In this document: piece by piece, positions 1-7,630 of the stretch
How the letters are laid out: the number at the start of each line of letters is the position of its first letter
How positions within the stretch are numbered: the first letter of the stretch is position 1
NCBI GenBank assembly: GCA_020629255.1
Contig: JAHDDR010000009.1
Location: 1-44,378 of the forward strand
Length of the DNA stretch: 44,378 nt
Direction: 5' to 3'
Origin: Saprospiraceae bacterium
GTDB taxonomy: Bacteria > Bacteroidota > Bacteroidia > Chitinophagales > Saprospiraceae
Translations under genes and position numbers: made by a program
Notes under the pieces: model-generated
What the model was told of the DNA's origin: nothing
Databases searched by the model: none
Seen by the model: only the letters and a program-made list of their open reading frames with translations

Positions 1-1702
1 CTAATTTTTGCTTCGTGATCGTCTTGTACTGAGCAGGAATTACTTCCTCTCTTGTAGTAGCAGGTGTTTTCAACACTCGCTTCGTTACAGTAGAGTACTG
101 AGCAGGAATAGTCTCTTCTCTAGTAGTAGCAGGAACAGTTACTTTACGTACTGTTCTTGTAGCCGTCTTTTCAGGAACAGCTACAGATTCTGAACAACCA
201 GAACCAGCGACACCAGAACCATCACATCCAACGTCTACACGCTTTGTGATAGTTTTGTATTGAGCAGGAACCTCAACAAGACACCAAACTAAACAATCGT
301 TAGGATCTTGAGAAAGACAGTTACGATCAGCTCTACGCTTTACCCACTTAGTAGTAGCAGGAGCCACTTCGATACGATCTGTACGAGTCTCATATTGAGG
401 TGTTTTAGCAACAATACGCTCTGTTTGAGGCTCAACTACATACGTTTCAGTTACTGTTTCAAATTGAGCAGGAACTTCAATCAAACGAGTTGAAGCAGCT
501 TTTGTCTCAACTTGCTCACTTACTGTTTCATACTCAGCAGGAACAGCAATCAAACGACGGCTTTCTTCAGCTACCATCACTTGCTCTGTAACTGTCTCAT
601 ATTGAGCAGGAACAGGAACCAAACGACGAGTTTCAGGAGTTACCATCACTTGCTCCGTAGCAGTTTCATACTCTGCAGGAACAGCAATTAAACGACGACT
701 CTCAGGAGTCACCATCACTTGCTCTGTAGCAGTTTCATACTCTGCAGGAACAACGATCAATCTACGGCTTTCCTCAGCTACCATTACTTGTTCAGTTACT
801 GTCTCGAATTGAGCAGGAGTAACTTGCAAATCGGCACCGCCTTCATCACCAGCCACTTGTTCAGTGTAGGTTTCGAATTGCGCAGGAACCGGAATTAATC
901 TACGGCTCTCTTCTTTTACCAATACTTGCTCAGTTACTGTCTCATATTGAGCAGGAACAACAATTAAACGGCGAGACTCAGGCTTAACCATAATTTGCTC
1001 AGTTACTGTCTCATACTCAGCAGGAACTGCAATTAAACGGCTAGAAGCAGGTTGAGTTTCAACTTGCTCAGTTACTGTCTCATATTGTGCAGGAACTGCA
1101 ACAAGACGAGACGAAGCATCTTTAACCATTACTTGCTCAGTTACTGTCTCATATTGAGCAGGAACAGCGATTAAACGACGACTTTCTTCAGAAGTCACCA
1201 CTTGTTCAGTTACTGTTTCAAATTGAGCAGGAACCACAACTAAGCGGCTTCCAGCATCTTGAGAAACAATTTGTTCAGTTGTCGTCTCAAGTTGAGCAGG
1301 AACTGGAATCAAACGACGACTTTCTTCTTTCGTCATTACTTGTTCAGTTACTGTCTCATATTGAGCAGGAACAACTCTTAATGTAGAACTTGCAGGAGCA
1401 CTTTCATACTGTTCTGTAACAGTTTCATACTCAGCAGGAACTGGAATAAGACGACGGCTTTCTTCAGCAACAATTACCTGTTCGGTAACTGTTTCATACT
1501 CACCTGGAACAACTTCAGTACGTGAAGAAGCTCCCTTGGTCTCAACAGTTTCAGTCACAGTATCGTAACGGTCCTGGATCATACACTTAGCATAGCATTT
1601 TCCTGGCTCACGTTCGATAGGTGCATCAATACCTGGCTGAGCTGTAGCAGCTACGGCAAAAAGCACGAAAACTACTCCAAGAATCAGGTTCAATTTTTTC
1701 AT
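1..1702 (-). CDS. Secreted 23-residue-repeat protein, 3' end outside window
   Basis: Reading the minus strand from the ATG at 1702 gives 567 codons without a stop, running off the left edge. The N-terminus is a signal peptide (MKKLNLILGVVFVLFAVAA, then TAQPG), followed by a short Cys-containing segment (GKCYAKCMIQD) and at least 22 copies of a repeat with consensus PAQYETVTEQV plus a variable part such as VAEESRRLI. Units 1-17 are exactly 23 residues; unit 18 is enlarged by a Cys-rich insertion (NCL, DCLVWC) and unit 19 by a Gly/Ser/Cys insertion; units 20-22 change to a TTREEVIPAQYKTITK form. No catalytic domain is visible. In Bacteroidota such repeats can precede an OmpA-type peptidoglycan-binding domain (recalled, not verified); that part would lie outside. 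Function unknown; a cell-envelope or surface role is inference. The reading frame is very secure. Confidence 0.9.
   Translation of the reverse strand, partial: MKKLNLILGVVFVLFAVAATAQPGIDAPIEREPGKCYAKCMIQDRYDTVTETVETKGASSRTEVVPGEYETVTEQVIVAEESRRLIPVPAEYETVTEQYESAPASSTLRVVPAQYETVTEQVMTKEESRRLIPVPAQLETTTEQIVSQDAGSRLVVVPAQFETVTEQVVTSEESRRLIAVPAQYETVTEQVMVKDASSRLVAVPAQYETVTEQVETQPASSRLIAVPAEYETVTEQIMVKPESRRLIVVPAQYETVTEQVLVKEESRRLIPVPAQFETYTEQVAGDEGGADLQVTPAQFETVTEQVMVAEESRRLIVVPAEYETATEQVMVTPESRRLIAVPAEYETATEQVMVTPETRRLVPVPAQYETVTEQVMVAEESRRLIAVPAEYETVSEQVETKAASTRLIEVPAQFETVTETYVVEPQTERIVAKTPQYETRTDRIEVAPATTKWVKRRADRNCLSQDPNDCLVWCLVEVPAQYKTITKRVDVGCDGSGVAGSGCSESVAVPEKTATRTVRKVTVPATTREETIPAQYSTVTKRVLKTPATTREEVIPAQYKTITKQKL
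398..1570 (-). repeat. 17 tandem 69-bp coding repeats
   Basis: The repeats recur every 69 bases (for example the GCAG core at 537, 606, 675 and 744) and each encodes one 23-residue unit of the protein starting at 1702. The period is kept exactly through units 1-17. Third-codon positions differ between units while YETVTEQ and the SRRL core are kept, which indicates selection on the protein rather than very recent DNA amplification. Confidence 0.9.
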
Positions 1703-1780
1703 AGCGAAACAACAGATTTTGAATTAATGAAATAAGGTTTATAACTAATTAAAATTATTACCAATGAATAATATAATAGA

Positions 1781-1803
1781 AGAAGGAGAAATATACTCCT
1801 TCT
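1781..1803. other. Inverted repeat, 8-bp arms
   Basis: AGAAGGAG (1781-1788) and CTCCTTCT (1796-1803) form a perfect 8-bp stem with a 7-base loop. It lies 79 bases upstream of the repeat-protein start and 156 bases past the HD-gene stop. There is no strong U-tract on either side, so an operator or leader hairpin is as likely as a terminator. Confidence 0.4.
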
Positions 1804-1842
1804 ATCATACTTATACTTGAAGTAGCCTCGAGTTTTACCTTT

Positions 1843-1870
1843 AATCAGGGAAATTGGATTCGCCCTGATT
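1843..1870. other. Inverted repeat, 8-bp arms, in the same leader
   Basis: AATCAGGG (1843-1850) and CCCTGATT (1863-1870) are perfect inverted arms separated by 12 bases. The site is about 140 bases upstream of the repeat-protein gene. The size fits a dimeric regulator site or a leader hairpin; the sequence does not decide which. Confidence 0.35.
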
Positions 1871-1919
1871 ATTAAAACCCGATATATCAAAGAACATTAT
1901 TGTTTTTTTATAGTTACAA

Positions 1920-1934
1920 GGCACTAAAAGTGCC
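1920..1934 (-). terminator. Possible terminator of the HD-domain gene
   Basis: GGCACT and AGTGCC form a 6-bp stem with a 3-base loop, starting about 25 bases beyond the stop codon of the HD gene on the minus strand. The following minus-strand sequence is not a U-run, so this is a weak call based mainly on position. Confidence 0.35.
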
Positions 1935-1958
1935 GTATTTTCTAAATTGGGTGCAAAG

Positions 1959-3176
1959 TTACAATATAGTTTTCGGATAGCATAAATAATGCTTCGTGAT
2001 TATTCCCTGAGGAATGTTAATCATACTTGTTTCTGACATGGGAACGACTTCCCCTGTTTTAAGAAGTATATTAATTTCTTCTTTGGAAACAGAATATGTT
2101 GTATTGCTTTCTTTGCCAAAGGAAACGAGTTCCTCAGAATCAACATCATTATGTTGAAACATGGTAGCTGTCTTATGACGGATCATATTGATGTAGTCAC
2201 TTGTAAATGGGGTGTTTTGTATTTCAATTCTAAATAATTTACGATAAAGAAGACCCTTGGATAAAAAAGACAACAAAAAATCATTTGCTGAAGCAAAAGT
2301 CTTTAGTGCCATTACTATGTCTGTATCATCCAAAAAAGAATAATGATGGATAATTTTGGCACCTTTTTGTTCTAAATCTTTTTCATTTAAGTTTTCGGAC
2401 AGGAAGAAATTCAAATGTTCGGAAGGCGTGGCAAGGGATTCTTGTTGAAACAATTCCTTTGCTCTTTTCAGTACTTTTATTAACATTTGTTCCGCCACCA
2501 AAGTGGTTTTGTGAAGATAAACCTGCCAATACATCAATCGGCGAGCTGTAAGAAACCGTTCTATGGAGTAGATAGCTTTTTCTTCTACTACCAATTCATT
2601 ATTTCTTTCGGCTAACATTTTAATAATTCGATGATAACCTATAACCCCTTCATGAACTCCTGTAAAAAAGCTATCTCTATTCAGATAATCCATCCTATCC
2701 ATATCCAATTGCCCCGACACTAGTTGATGTAGAAACTTCTTATGATATTGATTTTTAAAAATGGATATCGCCAAATCGAGTCTTCCTCCAAATTCCTCAT
2801 TCAGCTTGTTCATGAAAAGGACAGAAATGGCTTCATGATGGATATTTACCAATGTATGCTCCAAAGCATGGGAAAATGGACCATGCCCGATATCATGAAG
2901 TAAGATGGTAATAGAAACTGCCTCGGCTTCCTCTTCTGTTATTTCTGTTCCTTTCGATCTTAATACGTCAATGGCTTGCCCAGTTAGATGCAACGCTCCC
3001 AAAGCATGATGGAATCGCGTATGCAAAGCACCGGGATAAACATAATGTGTAAGAGCCAACTGTTTTATCCTTCTTAATCTTTGGAACCAATGATGTTCCA
3101 TCAGATCATAAATGATGTCAAAAGGAATGGTTACAAATCCATAGACTGGATCATTAATAATTTTTCTTTTATTCAT
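1959..3176 (-). CDS. HD-domain phosphohydrolase, SAMHD1/dGTPase-like
   Basis: A 405-residue cytoplasmic HD-superfamily metal-dependent phosphohydrolase of the COG1078 type. The metal ligands are visible in order: His57 in RFHHALG, His94-Asp95 in LLHDIGHGPFSH, and Asp158/Asp160 in QLDMDRMDYL, the pattern shared by SAMHD1-like dNTP triphosphohydrolases and related enzymes. The N-terminal DPVYGFVTIP segment is typical of this family. Length is normal. The true substrate cannot be read from the sequence; nucleotide hydrolysis is the family expectation. It is divergent from porX across 360 bp. From memory, HD proteins of this type often lie near porX or lpx genes in Bacteroidota; no lpx gene is present here. 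Confidence 0.88.
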   Translation of the reverse strand: MNKRKIINDPVYGFVTIPFDIIYDLMEHHWFQRLRRIKQLALTHYVYPGALHTRFHHALGALHLTGQAIDVLRSKGTEITEEEAEAVSITILLHDIGHGPFSHALEHTLVNIHHEAISVLFMNKLNEEFGGRLDLAISIFKNQYHKKFLHQLVSGQLDMDRMDYLNRDSFFTGVHEGVIGYHRIIKMLAERNNELVVEEKAIYSIERFLTARRLMYWQVYLHKTTLVAEQMLIKVLKRAKELFQQESLATPSEHLNFFLSENLNEKDLEQKGAKIIHHYSFLDDTDIVMALKTFASANDFLLSFLSKGLLYRKLFRIEIQNTPFTSDYINMIRHKTATMFQHNDVDSEELVSFGKESNTTYSVSKEEINILLKTGEVVPMSETSMINIPQGIITKHYLCYPKTIL

Positions 3177-3536
3177 GAAAAGAATTTATAATAGAAAACC
3201 TCCTCACAATCAACTCTTTCTGTTTTCAAAACCCAAGAAGGAACTTTTTCCCTCGAAATATTGCATAACTAAGACTGATTATAGTGGAAAAGGGTTGCGT
3301 CGGTTGTAGATTTTTTTTCTAAATCATGGCAAAGATAAGAGATGGCTCCATACATATGTTCAGTCATGTTGCTTCTTTTTTGCTCTATTCGGTCAGAATG
3401 CTTTCCCACTAAACGAGCATTTATCCACTATTATCAATATTTTTGTGCCTTTCCATCATAAAATGATGGTTTCTATCGTATATAGATGTATACATAACCA
3501 CCAATCTGTTCATCAACATTAGAAATAACCATAATA
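3177..3536. other. Divergent intergenic region, HD gene / porX
   Basis: A 360-bp non-coding stretch that must hold the promoters of both divergent genes. On the minus strand 3330-3337 reads TATCTTTG, a perfect match to the Bacteroidota -7 box, 154 bases before the HD-gene ATG; no good -33 TTTG partner was seen. CCATCAT-AAA-ATGATGG at 3453-3469 is a perfect 7-bp inverted repeat 68 bases before the porX ATG and could be an operator. No small ORF or RNA gene was recognised. Confidence 0.4.
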
Positions 3537-5099
3537 ATGAGTAATAAGATAACGATTCTTTGGGCTGACGACGAAATCGATTTGTTGAAACCCCAAGTCA
3601 TGTTCCTAGAGAAAAAAGGATATGATGTCATTACAGTGAGCAATGGCCATGATGCCATTGAAGAATGCGAGGAGTACAACGACATCGATGTCGTCTTTCT
3701 AGATGAAAGCATGCCCGGGCTAACGGGATTGGAGACCCTAGGGAAAATAAAAGGCATCAACCCCCATCTTCCTGTTGTGATGATTACGAAGAATGAGGCG
3801 GAAAATGTAATGGAAGAAGCTATAGGTTCTCAAATCACTGATTATCTGATCAAGCCGGTCAACCCGAACCAAATATTATTGACCCTCAAAAAAATCATTG
3901 ACAAAAAAGATTTGGTCAAGGAAAAGACTTCTTCGGATTATCGACAGCAATTCGGAGAAATCTTCTCTAAAATAAATAGTGGGTTAAATTACCTCGAATG
4001 GACGGATACCTATAAGAAAATCATTAATTGGGAAATCAAAATCGACAATTCGGATACCGCTGAAATGGCGAACATCCTTTCGATGCAAAAGAGTGAAGCG
4101 AACATCGAATTTTCGAAATTCATCGAAAAAAATTATGTCGACTGGCTTTACGACGAAACAGATAGGGCTCCTATCATGTCCCATAATTTAATGAGGGAAA
4201 AAATCTTCAATGAAATTGAAGAAGGTGTCCCTACATTTTTTGTGTTACTCGACAACCTCCGTTTTGATCAATGGAAGATCATCGAACCCATCATTACAGA
4301 ATATTATAGAGTTGACGAAGAAGACACCTTCTTCTCTATCCTCCCTACCGCCACCCAATATAGCCGAAATGCTATTTTTTCAGGATTGATGCCTTCAGAA
4401 ATTGAAGAATACTACCCCGAATGGTGGAAAAATGACAATGAAAAAGGAGGTAAAAACCTGCACGAGGAAGACTTATTGAGAGAACAATTGAAAAGAACTT
4501 TCAGAAACCCTCCTAAGTTTGATTATGTAAAAATCATTAATACCCAGCATGCTAACAACCTTAGAGATAACATCCATAATTATATGAACAATGACTTCAA
4601 TGCCATTGTCTATAATTTTATTGATATGCTATCTCATGCCAGAACAGAAATGGAAGTTTTGAAACAACTTGCCGGAGATGAACGGGCTTACAGATCCCTC
4701 ACCCGTTCTTGGTTCATCCACTCTCCGTTATGGGAAGCCTTAAAAGAAATTTCTTCCAAGAATATCCGCCTCATCATTACAACCGATCATGGAACCATCC
4801 GGGTAAAACAACCCTCTAAAGTTATTGGCGACAGAGAAACGACCACCAACCTCCGATATAAAGTGGGCAAAAATCTAAAATTCGAACATAAAGATGTCCT
4901 CTCGGTTTCAAGCCCTAAAGAAGCACTACTTCCCCGCCCCAATGTGAGTTCCAAATTCATTTTTGCCAAGGAAGATAAATTCTTTTTATACCCGAACAAC
5001 TACAATTATTATAACAATTATTATCGGGATACGTTCCAACATGGGGGGATCTCCCTAGAGGAAATCATCTGCCCTATTGTTAAACTCAGTCCCAAATAA
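3537..5099 (+). CDS. porX: PorX, T9SS response regulator with PglZ domain
   Basis: A 520-residue two-domain protein, close to the usual PorX length of about 518. Residues 1-125 are a receiver domain: acidic pocket Asp11-Asp12-Glu13, phospho-acceptor Asp56 in VVFLDESMPG, and the conserved Lys in YLIKPVNP. After a helical linker comes an alkaline-phosphatase-like PglZ domain with metal-ligand and nucleophile motifs: Asp239 in LLDNLRFDQW, Thr271 in LPTATQYSRN (the catalytic-Thr position as I recall it for Porphyromonas gingivalis PorX), then DMLSHAR and ITTDHGT. PorX acts in the cytoplasm with the kinase PorY and an extracytoplasmic sigma factor to control T9SS genes and secretion; neither partner is in this window. 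Two T9SS cargo genes lie nearby. Start ATG is supported by the receiver-domain N-terminus. Confidence 0.95.
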   Translation: MSNKITILWADDEIDLLKPQVMFLEKKGYDVITVSNGHDAIEECEEYNDIDVVFLDESMPGLTGLETLGKIKGINPHLPVVMITKNEAENVMEEAIGSQITDYLIKPVNPNQILLTLKKIIDKKDLVKEKTSSDYRQQFGEIFSKINSGLNYLEWTDTYKKIINWEIKIDNSDTAEMANILSMQKSEANIEFSKFIEKNYVDWLYDETDRAPIMSHNLMREKIFNEIEEGVPTFFVLLDNLRFDQWKIIEPIITEYYRVDEEDTFFSILPTATQYSRNAIFSGLMPSEIEEYYPEWWKNDNEKGGKNLHEEDLLREQLKRTFRNPPKFDYVKIINTQHANNLRDNIHNYMNNDFNAIVYNFIDMLSHARTEMEVLKQLAGDERAYRSLTRSWFIHSPLWEALKEISSKNIRLIITTDHGTIRVKQPSKVIGDRETTTNLRYKVGKNLKFEHKDVLSVSSPKEALLPRPNVSSKFIFAKEDKFFLYPNNYNYYNNYYRDTFQHGGISLEEIICPIVKLSPK

Positions 5100-5124
5100 G
5101 AGAAATTCTCTAAATTGGCGGCTT

Positions 5125-5154
5125 GGATCCAGAAATTCAAAGAATCTGGTATCC
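5125..5154 (+). terminator. Weak hairpin after porX
   Basis: GGAT-CCAGA-A-ATTC and GAAT-CTGG-TATCC form an imperfect stem with small bulges about 25 bases after the porX stop, followed by GTTTTG. The short T stretch and the bulges make it only a possible terminator. Confidence 0.3.
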
Positions 5155-5198
5155 GTTTTGCATGACGATTAAATAACATATATCAAAAACAAAAAATC

Positions 5199-5513
5199 AT
5201 GTTTGGAGATTTAATGGGCAACATGGAAGCCAAAAAGGAAGAAATGTTCCAAAAATTATCTGCCATTGAAGTCAGTGACTCTATTGGCGATGGTGCGGTA
5301 ACAATTAAAGCCAATGCCAACCGACAAATTCTGAACATCAGTATAGACAAGTCCAAACTATCTTCCGACGATATGGAAGAACTCGAAGACTTGCTCCTTA
5401 CCGTTGTGAATCGCACACTCGAAAAAGCCGCAGAAAAAGAAGCGGAAGAATCCCAGAAAATGATGAACGATCTTCTGCCCCCGGGCTTAGGAAACCTCTT
5501 CGGAGGTATGTGA
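5199..5513 (+). CDS. YbaB/EbfC nucleoid-associated protein
   Basis: A 104-residue protein of the YbaB/EbfC family, small dimeric DNA-binding proteins that coat the nucleoid. The family plan is visible: an amphipathic N-terminal helix (EAKKEEMFQKLSAIEV), a central beta part with GDGAVTIKANANRQI, then a Leu-rich acidic helix (SSDDMEELEDLLLTVVNRTL) and a Gly/Met-rich tail (LPPGLGNLFGGM). Length matches the family. It is 99 bases after porX and 13 bases before the next cargo gene, so co-transcription with the latter is possible. It is not next to dnaX or recR, the classical context in other phyla. Confidence 0.88.
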   Translation: MFGDLMGNMEAKKEEMFQKLSAIEVSDSIGDGAVTIKANANRQILNISIDKSKLSSDDMEELEDLLLTVVNRTLEKAAEKEAEESQKMMNDLLPPGLGNLFGGM

Positions 5514-5526
5514 TGAACAAATAAAG

Positions 5527-6768
5527 ATGAAAATGTACAAAACATACTTTTTTACTATTCTATTGATTTTTTCTTGTTTCGGATTTTTGCAATCCCAAAC
5601 TCCTATTATAAATGAAGGGCTCATTGCCTATTATTCTTTTGACAATTGTGATGCCTTTGATGATACAGAAAGTGGATCTGATGGTGTGATTGTTGGCACT
5701 CCGGGTTGTGTTTGTGGTGTTTCCGGCAATGCCTTGGAATTAGACGGCCTTAACGACCACATCTTATTCCTAGGAGTTGTCAATAATTTTTTCAATACAG
5801 AACCCTTTTCGATAAGCTTTTATTTCAAATCTTTTGGTTCCCCTTTAACCCAAGACATTCTTTCCAAGCGGGAAGATTGTGGTCCGGACAATGCACTCAG
5901 CATTAGTTACAGACCTAGTTTAGGAACCGTCTCAGCAGAACTGAGCGAAGATTTTGAAAAGGGATCTGAAACCATCGGTACATTGAATTTTGATAATTGT
6001 TGGCATCATGTCGCTATTGTACGTAGAGCCGGAACAACCACTTTATTTTTAGATGGCGAAAAAATTTCTGAAGGCACAGCTGTTTCCAGAGTGGATTTGA
6101 CCAACAATGCCGTTTTGTCTTTGGCGGACAGCCCCTGTATTGGTACAGGTATCAATCGTTTTAAAGGGTATATAGATGAAATTACAATTTACAATAGAGA
6201 ATTATTGGATTCCGAAGTAAGTCAACTTTATTTGGCTCCGGATCGGATGGTCAATAATGATACCTTATTATACCTAGGTCAAACCGTAGACATCAATATT
6301 TCCAATACTTGTGTTACGAATTTTTCTTGGACCCCCACAGATGGCGTAGATGATCCTACATCAGAAAATCCTACTCTTTCTCCTACTGAAACCACAACCT
6401 ATCAAGTAGAAATGATAGATGAAAATGGTTGTAGAGCTACTGACTCCATAAGGATAACCGTTATCGATCCATCAACATTGGATTGTGAACAAGTGTTTGT
6501 GCCCAAAGCTTTTACGCCAAATGGAACGGGACCTATTGTAAATGAAACCCTTGGCATCAGTAACCCTTACGCCTTGGATGATTTGATCTCTTTCGAAATT
6601 TTCGACAGATGGGGAGGACGAGTATTCCAAACCGACGATCCTTTTGTTCTTTGGGATGGAACCATGGGGGGGAAAAAACTCAACCCGGGCGTCTTCCTTT
6701 ACAAAATCAAATTTAAATGTGACGGCAGTGAAAAAGTTAAATTCGGAAGCGTCACGCTAATTCGATAA
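5527..6768 (+). CDS. T9SS cargo: LamG domain with gliding-associated C-terminal domain
   Basis: A 413-residue exported protein. Residues 1-24 are a signal peptide (MKMYKTYFFTILLIFSCFGF, cleavage near LQSQ). Residues about 30-235 are a LamG/concanavalin-like jelly roll (GLIAYYSFDNCDAFDD, LELDGLNDHI, WHHVAIVRRAGTTTLFLDGE, GYIDEITIYNREL). Residues about 240-315 are an Ig/PKD-like module (FSWTPTDGVDDP, TTTYQVEMIDENGC). The last 90 residues match the gliding-motility-associated C-terminal domain: VFVPKAFTPNGTG, FEIFDRWGGRVFQTDDP, WDGTMGGKKLNPGVFLYKI. That domain directs export by T9SS and surface attachment (type B sorting). LamG suggests glycan or protein binding on the surface; no catalytic motif was seen. 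The partner secretion regulator porX is two genes upstream. Confidence 0.9.
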   Translation: MKMYKTYFFTILLIFSCFGFLQSQTPIINEGLIAYYSFDNCDAFDDTESGSDGVIVGTPGCVCGVSGNALELDGLNDHILFLGVVNNFFNTEPFSISFYFKSFGSPLTQDILSKREDCGPDNALSISYRPSLGTVSAELSEDFEKGSETIGTLNFDNCWHHVAIVRRAGTTTLFLDGEKISEGTAVSRVDLTNNAVLSLADSPCIGTGINRFKGYIDEITIYNRELLDSEVSQLYLAPDRMVNNDTLLYLGQTVDINISNTCVTNFSWTPTDGVDDPTSENPTLSPTETTTYQVEMIDENGCRATDSIRITVIDPSTLDCEQVFVPKAFTPNGTGPIVNETLGISNPYALDDLISFEIFDRWGGRVFQTDDPFVLWDGTMGGKKLNPGVFLYKIKFKCDGSEKVKFGSVTLIR

Positions 6769-6898
6769 AAAACTGAAAAAATCCTATAATTTTTTTAACA
6801 ATTTAATAACAAAACCCTTATATTAGTAGTATCAAATGATAATTGATGTTTTACATCAGTTTTATTTAAGGGTGATTCATTTGGGTTTTTTTACTTAT

Positions 6899-6935
6899 GA
6901 GAGGATCTTGCAAAAGATTCTCTCTCTTTTTTTTT
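6899..6935 (+). terminator. Rho-independent terminator
   Basis: GAGAGGATCTT (6899-6909) pairs with AAGATTCTCTC (6914-6924), an 11-bp stem with one G-U pair and a 4-base loop, followed by TC and nine T. This is a textbook terminator on the plus strand, yet it lies 131 bases beyond the stop of the LamG gene, leaving a long untranslated tail or room for a short transcript. Confidence 0.75.
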
Positions 6936-6990
6936 GAAACATACTATTTTAATACGGGAAGGCCATCCTCCCTTTTATTCTCTTTCCATT

Positions 6991-7548
6991 ATGAAAATAC
7001 TGGTATTCGGCAATATCGGTTCGGGTAAGACTACTTTTTGCAAAGCCCTCTCGGAGCACCTCTCCGATTGGGAATATCTCGCTATTGATGATTTTCGAAG
7101 AACGTATGGAGACAACACATTCAAGGGAGATTCTATTGCAAAGAGCCATTTTATAAAAAGCATCACTCACGACGATTCATTACAACTCATTGAAAGCTCG
7201 GGCTTTGGCCGACTGGGCAGCTCTCTAGCTAGACGCTTACAAAAATATGAAGGCGAGCTGATTGTACTTGTTTTATTGGTAAAAGGAGATCAATGCAAAC
7301 AACGGTTGGAATCCCGCGAATGGGATGTTCCTTTTCCAGAAAACACAACCAAAGGAGATGCCCTTGTAAAAAAAATGGATAAACTTATTTTTTCTAATTT
7401 CCTCTTTGAACGGTGGTCAACCAGAGAGAAAACCCTTTTTATACAAGCCCCTCATATTGTTCCAAATGACACCCTAGTTTTAATATCGACTCTTACCAGT
7501 TATATCAATACTAAAGGATTAGCCAACCTCAACAATCACTTTATATAA
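6991..7548 (+). CDS. P-loop nucleotide kinase/ATPase-like protein
   Basis: A 185-residue cytoplasmic P-loop protein when started at ATG 6991; a longer version from 6934 adds 19 residues that do not look conserved and place the Walker A motif unusually deep. The N-terminal MKILVFGNIGSGKTTFCKAL is a Walker A loop directly after the first strand, as in adenylate-kinase-like and zeta-toxin-like kinases. IDDFRRTYG supplies the acidic residues usual after strand 2, and IVLVLLVKGDQCKQRLESRE resembles the LID/adenine region with Arg residues. The substrate is unknown. It stands alone between a terminator (6899-6935) and a palindrome (7552-7569), so it is likely monocistronic. Similar small ATPases are common and poorly characterised. 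Confidence 0.7.
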   Translation: MKILVFGNIGSGKTTFCKALSEHLSDWEYLAIDDFRRTYGDNTFKGDSIAKSHFIKSITHDDSLQLIESSGFGRLGSSLARRLQKYEGELIVLVLLVKGDQCKQRLESREWDVPFPENTTKGDALVKKMDKLIFSNFLFERWSTREKTLFIQAPHIVPNDTLVLISTLTSYINTKGLANLNNHFI

Positions 7549-7551
7549 TAT

Positions 7552-7569
7552 TTTCAATAAATATTGAAA
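7552..7569. terminator. 18-bp palindrome after the P-loop gene, overlapping the menF -33 region
   Basis: TTTCAATA-AA-TATTGAAA is a perfect 8-bp inverted repeat starting 4 bases after the stop codon at 7548 and followed by GTTTGTTTTTT. It fits a short A/T-rich terminator of the upstream gene. It also covers the -33 region of the menF promoter, so it could equally be an operator. Confidence 0.45.
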
Positions 7570-7594
7570 GTTTGTTTTTTAGCCGTTATATTTG
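7563..7594 (+). promoter_or_regulatory. Bacteroidota-type promoter of menFDB
   Basis: TATATTTG at 7587-7594 is a perfect TAnnTTTG -7 box, with ATTG at 7563-7566 as -33 element 20 bases upstream, within the usual spacing. The menF ATG follows 36 bases later. The -33 element lies inside the palindrome 7552-7569. Confidence 0.6.
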
Positions 7595-7630
7595 TCTAAG
7601 AAAATAGAAATGGTTAACTAGCCACGTCTT

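Noticed and set aside
1-1700. Periodic 69-base pattern that looks at first like a CRISPR or satellite array
   Set aside because: The period is a whole number of codons, the frame is open throughout on the minus strand, and repeat differences keep the protein pattern. It is a coding repeat.
1699-1890. 63-residue minus-strand ORF ending in an ATGA overlap with the repeat-protein start
   Set aside because: Any ORF in that frame would stop there because the start is ATGA. The product is low-complexity and Tyr/Leu/Ile-rich with no recognisable feature, and the ORF spans two of the leader hairpins. A leader peptide is not excluded but not supported.
3473-3760. 95-residue minus-strand ORF opposite the start of porX
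   Set aside because: It is the antisense of the PorX receiver domain and has no features of its own.
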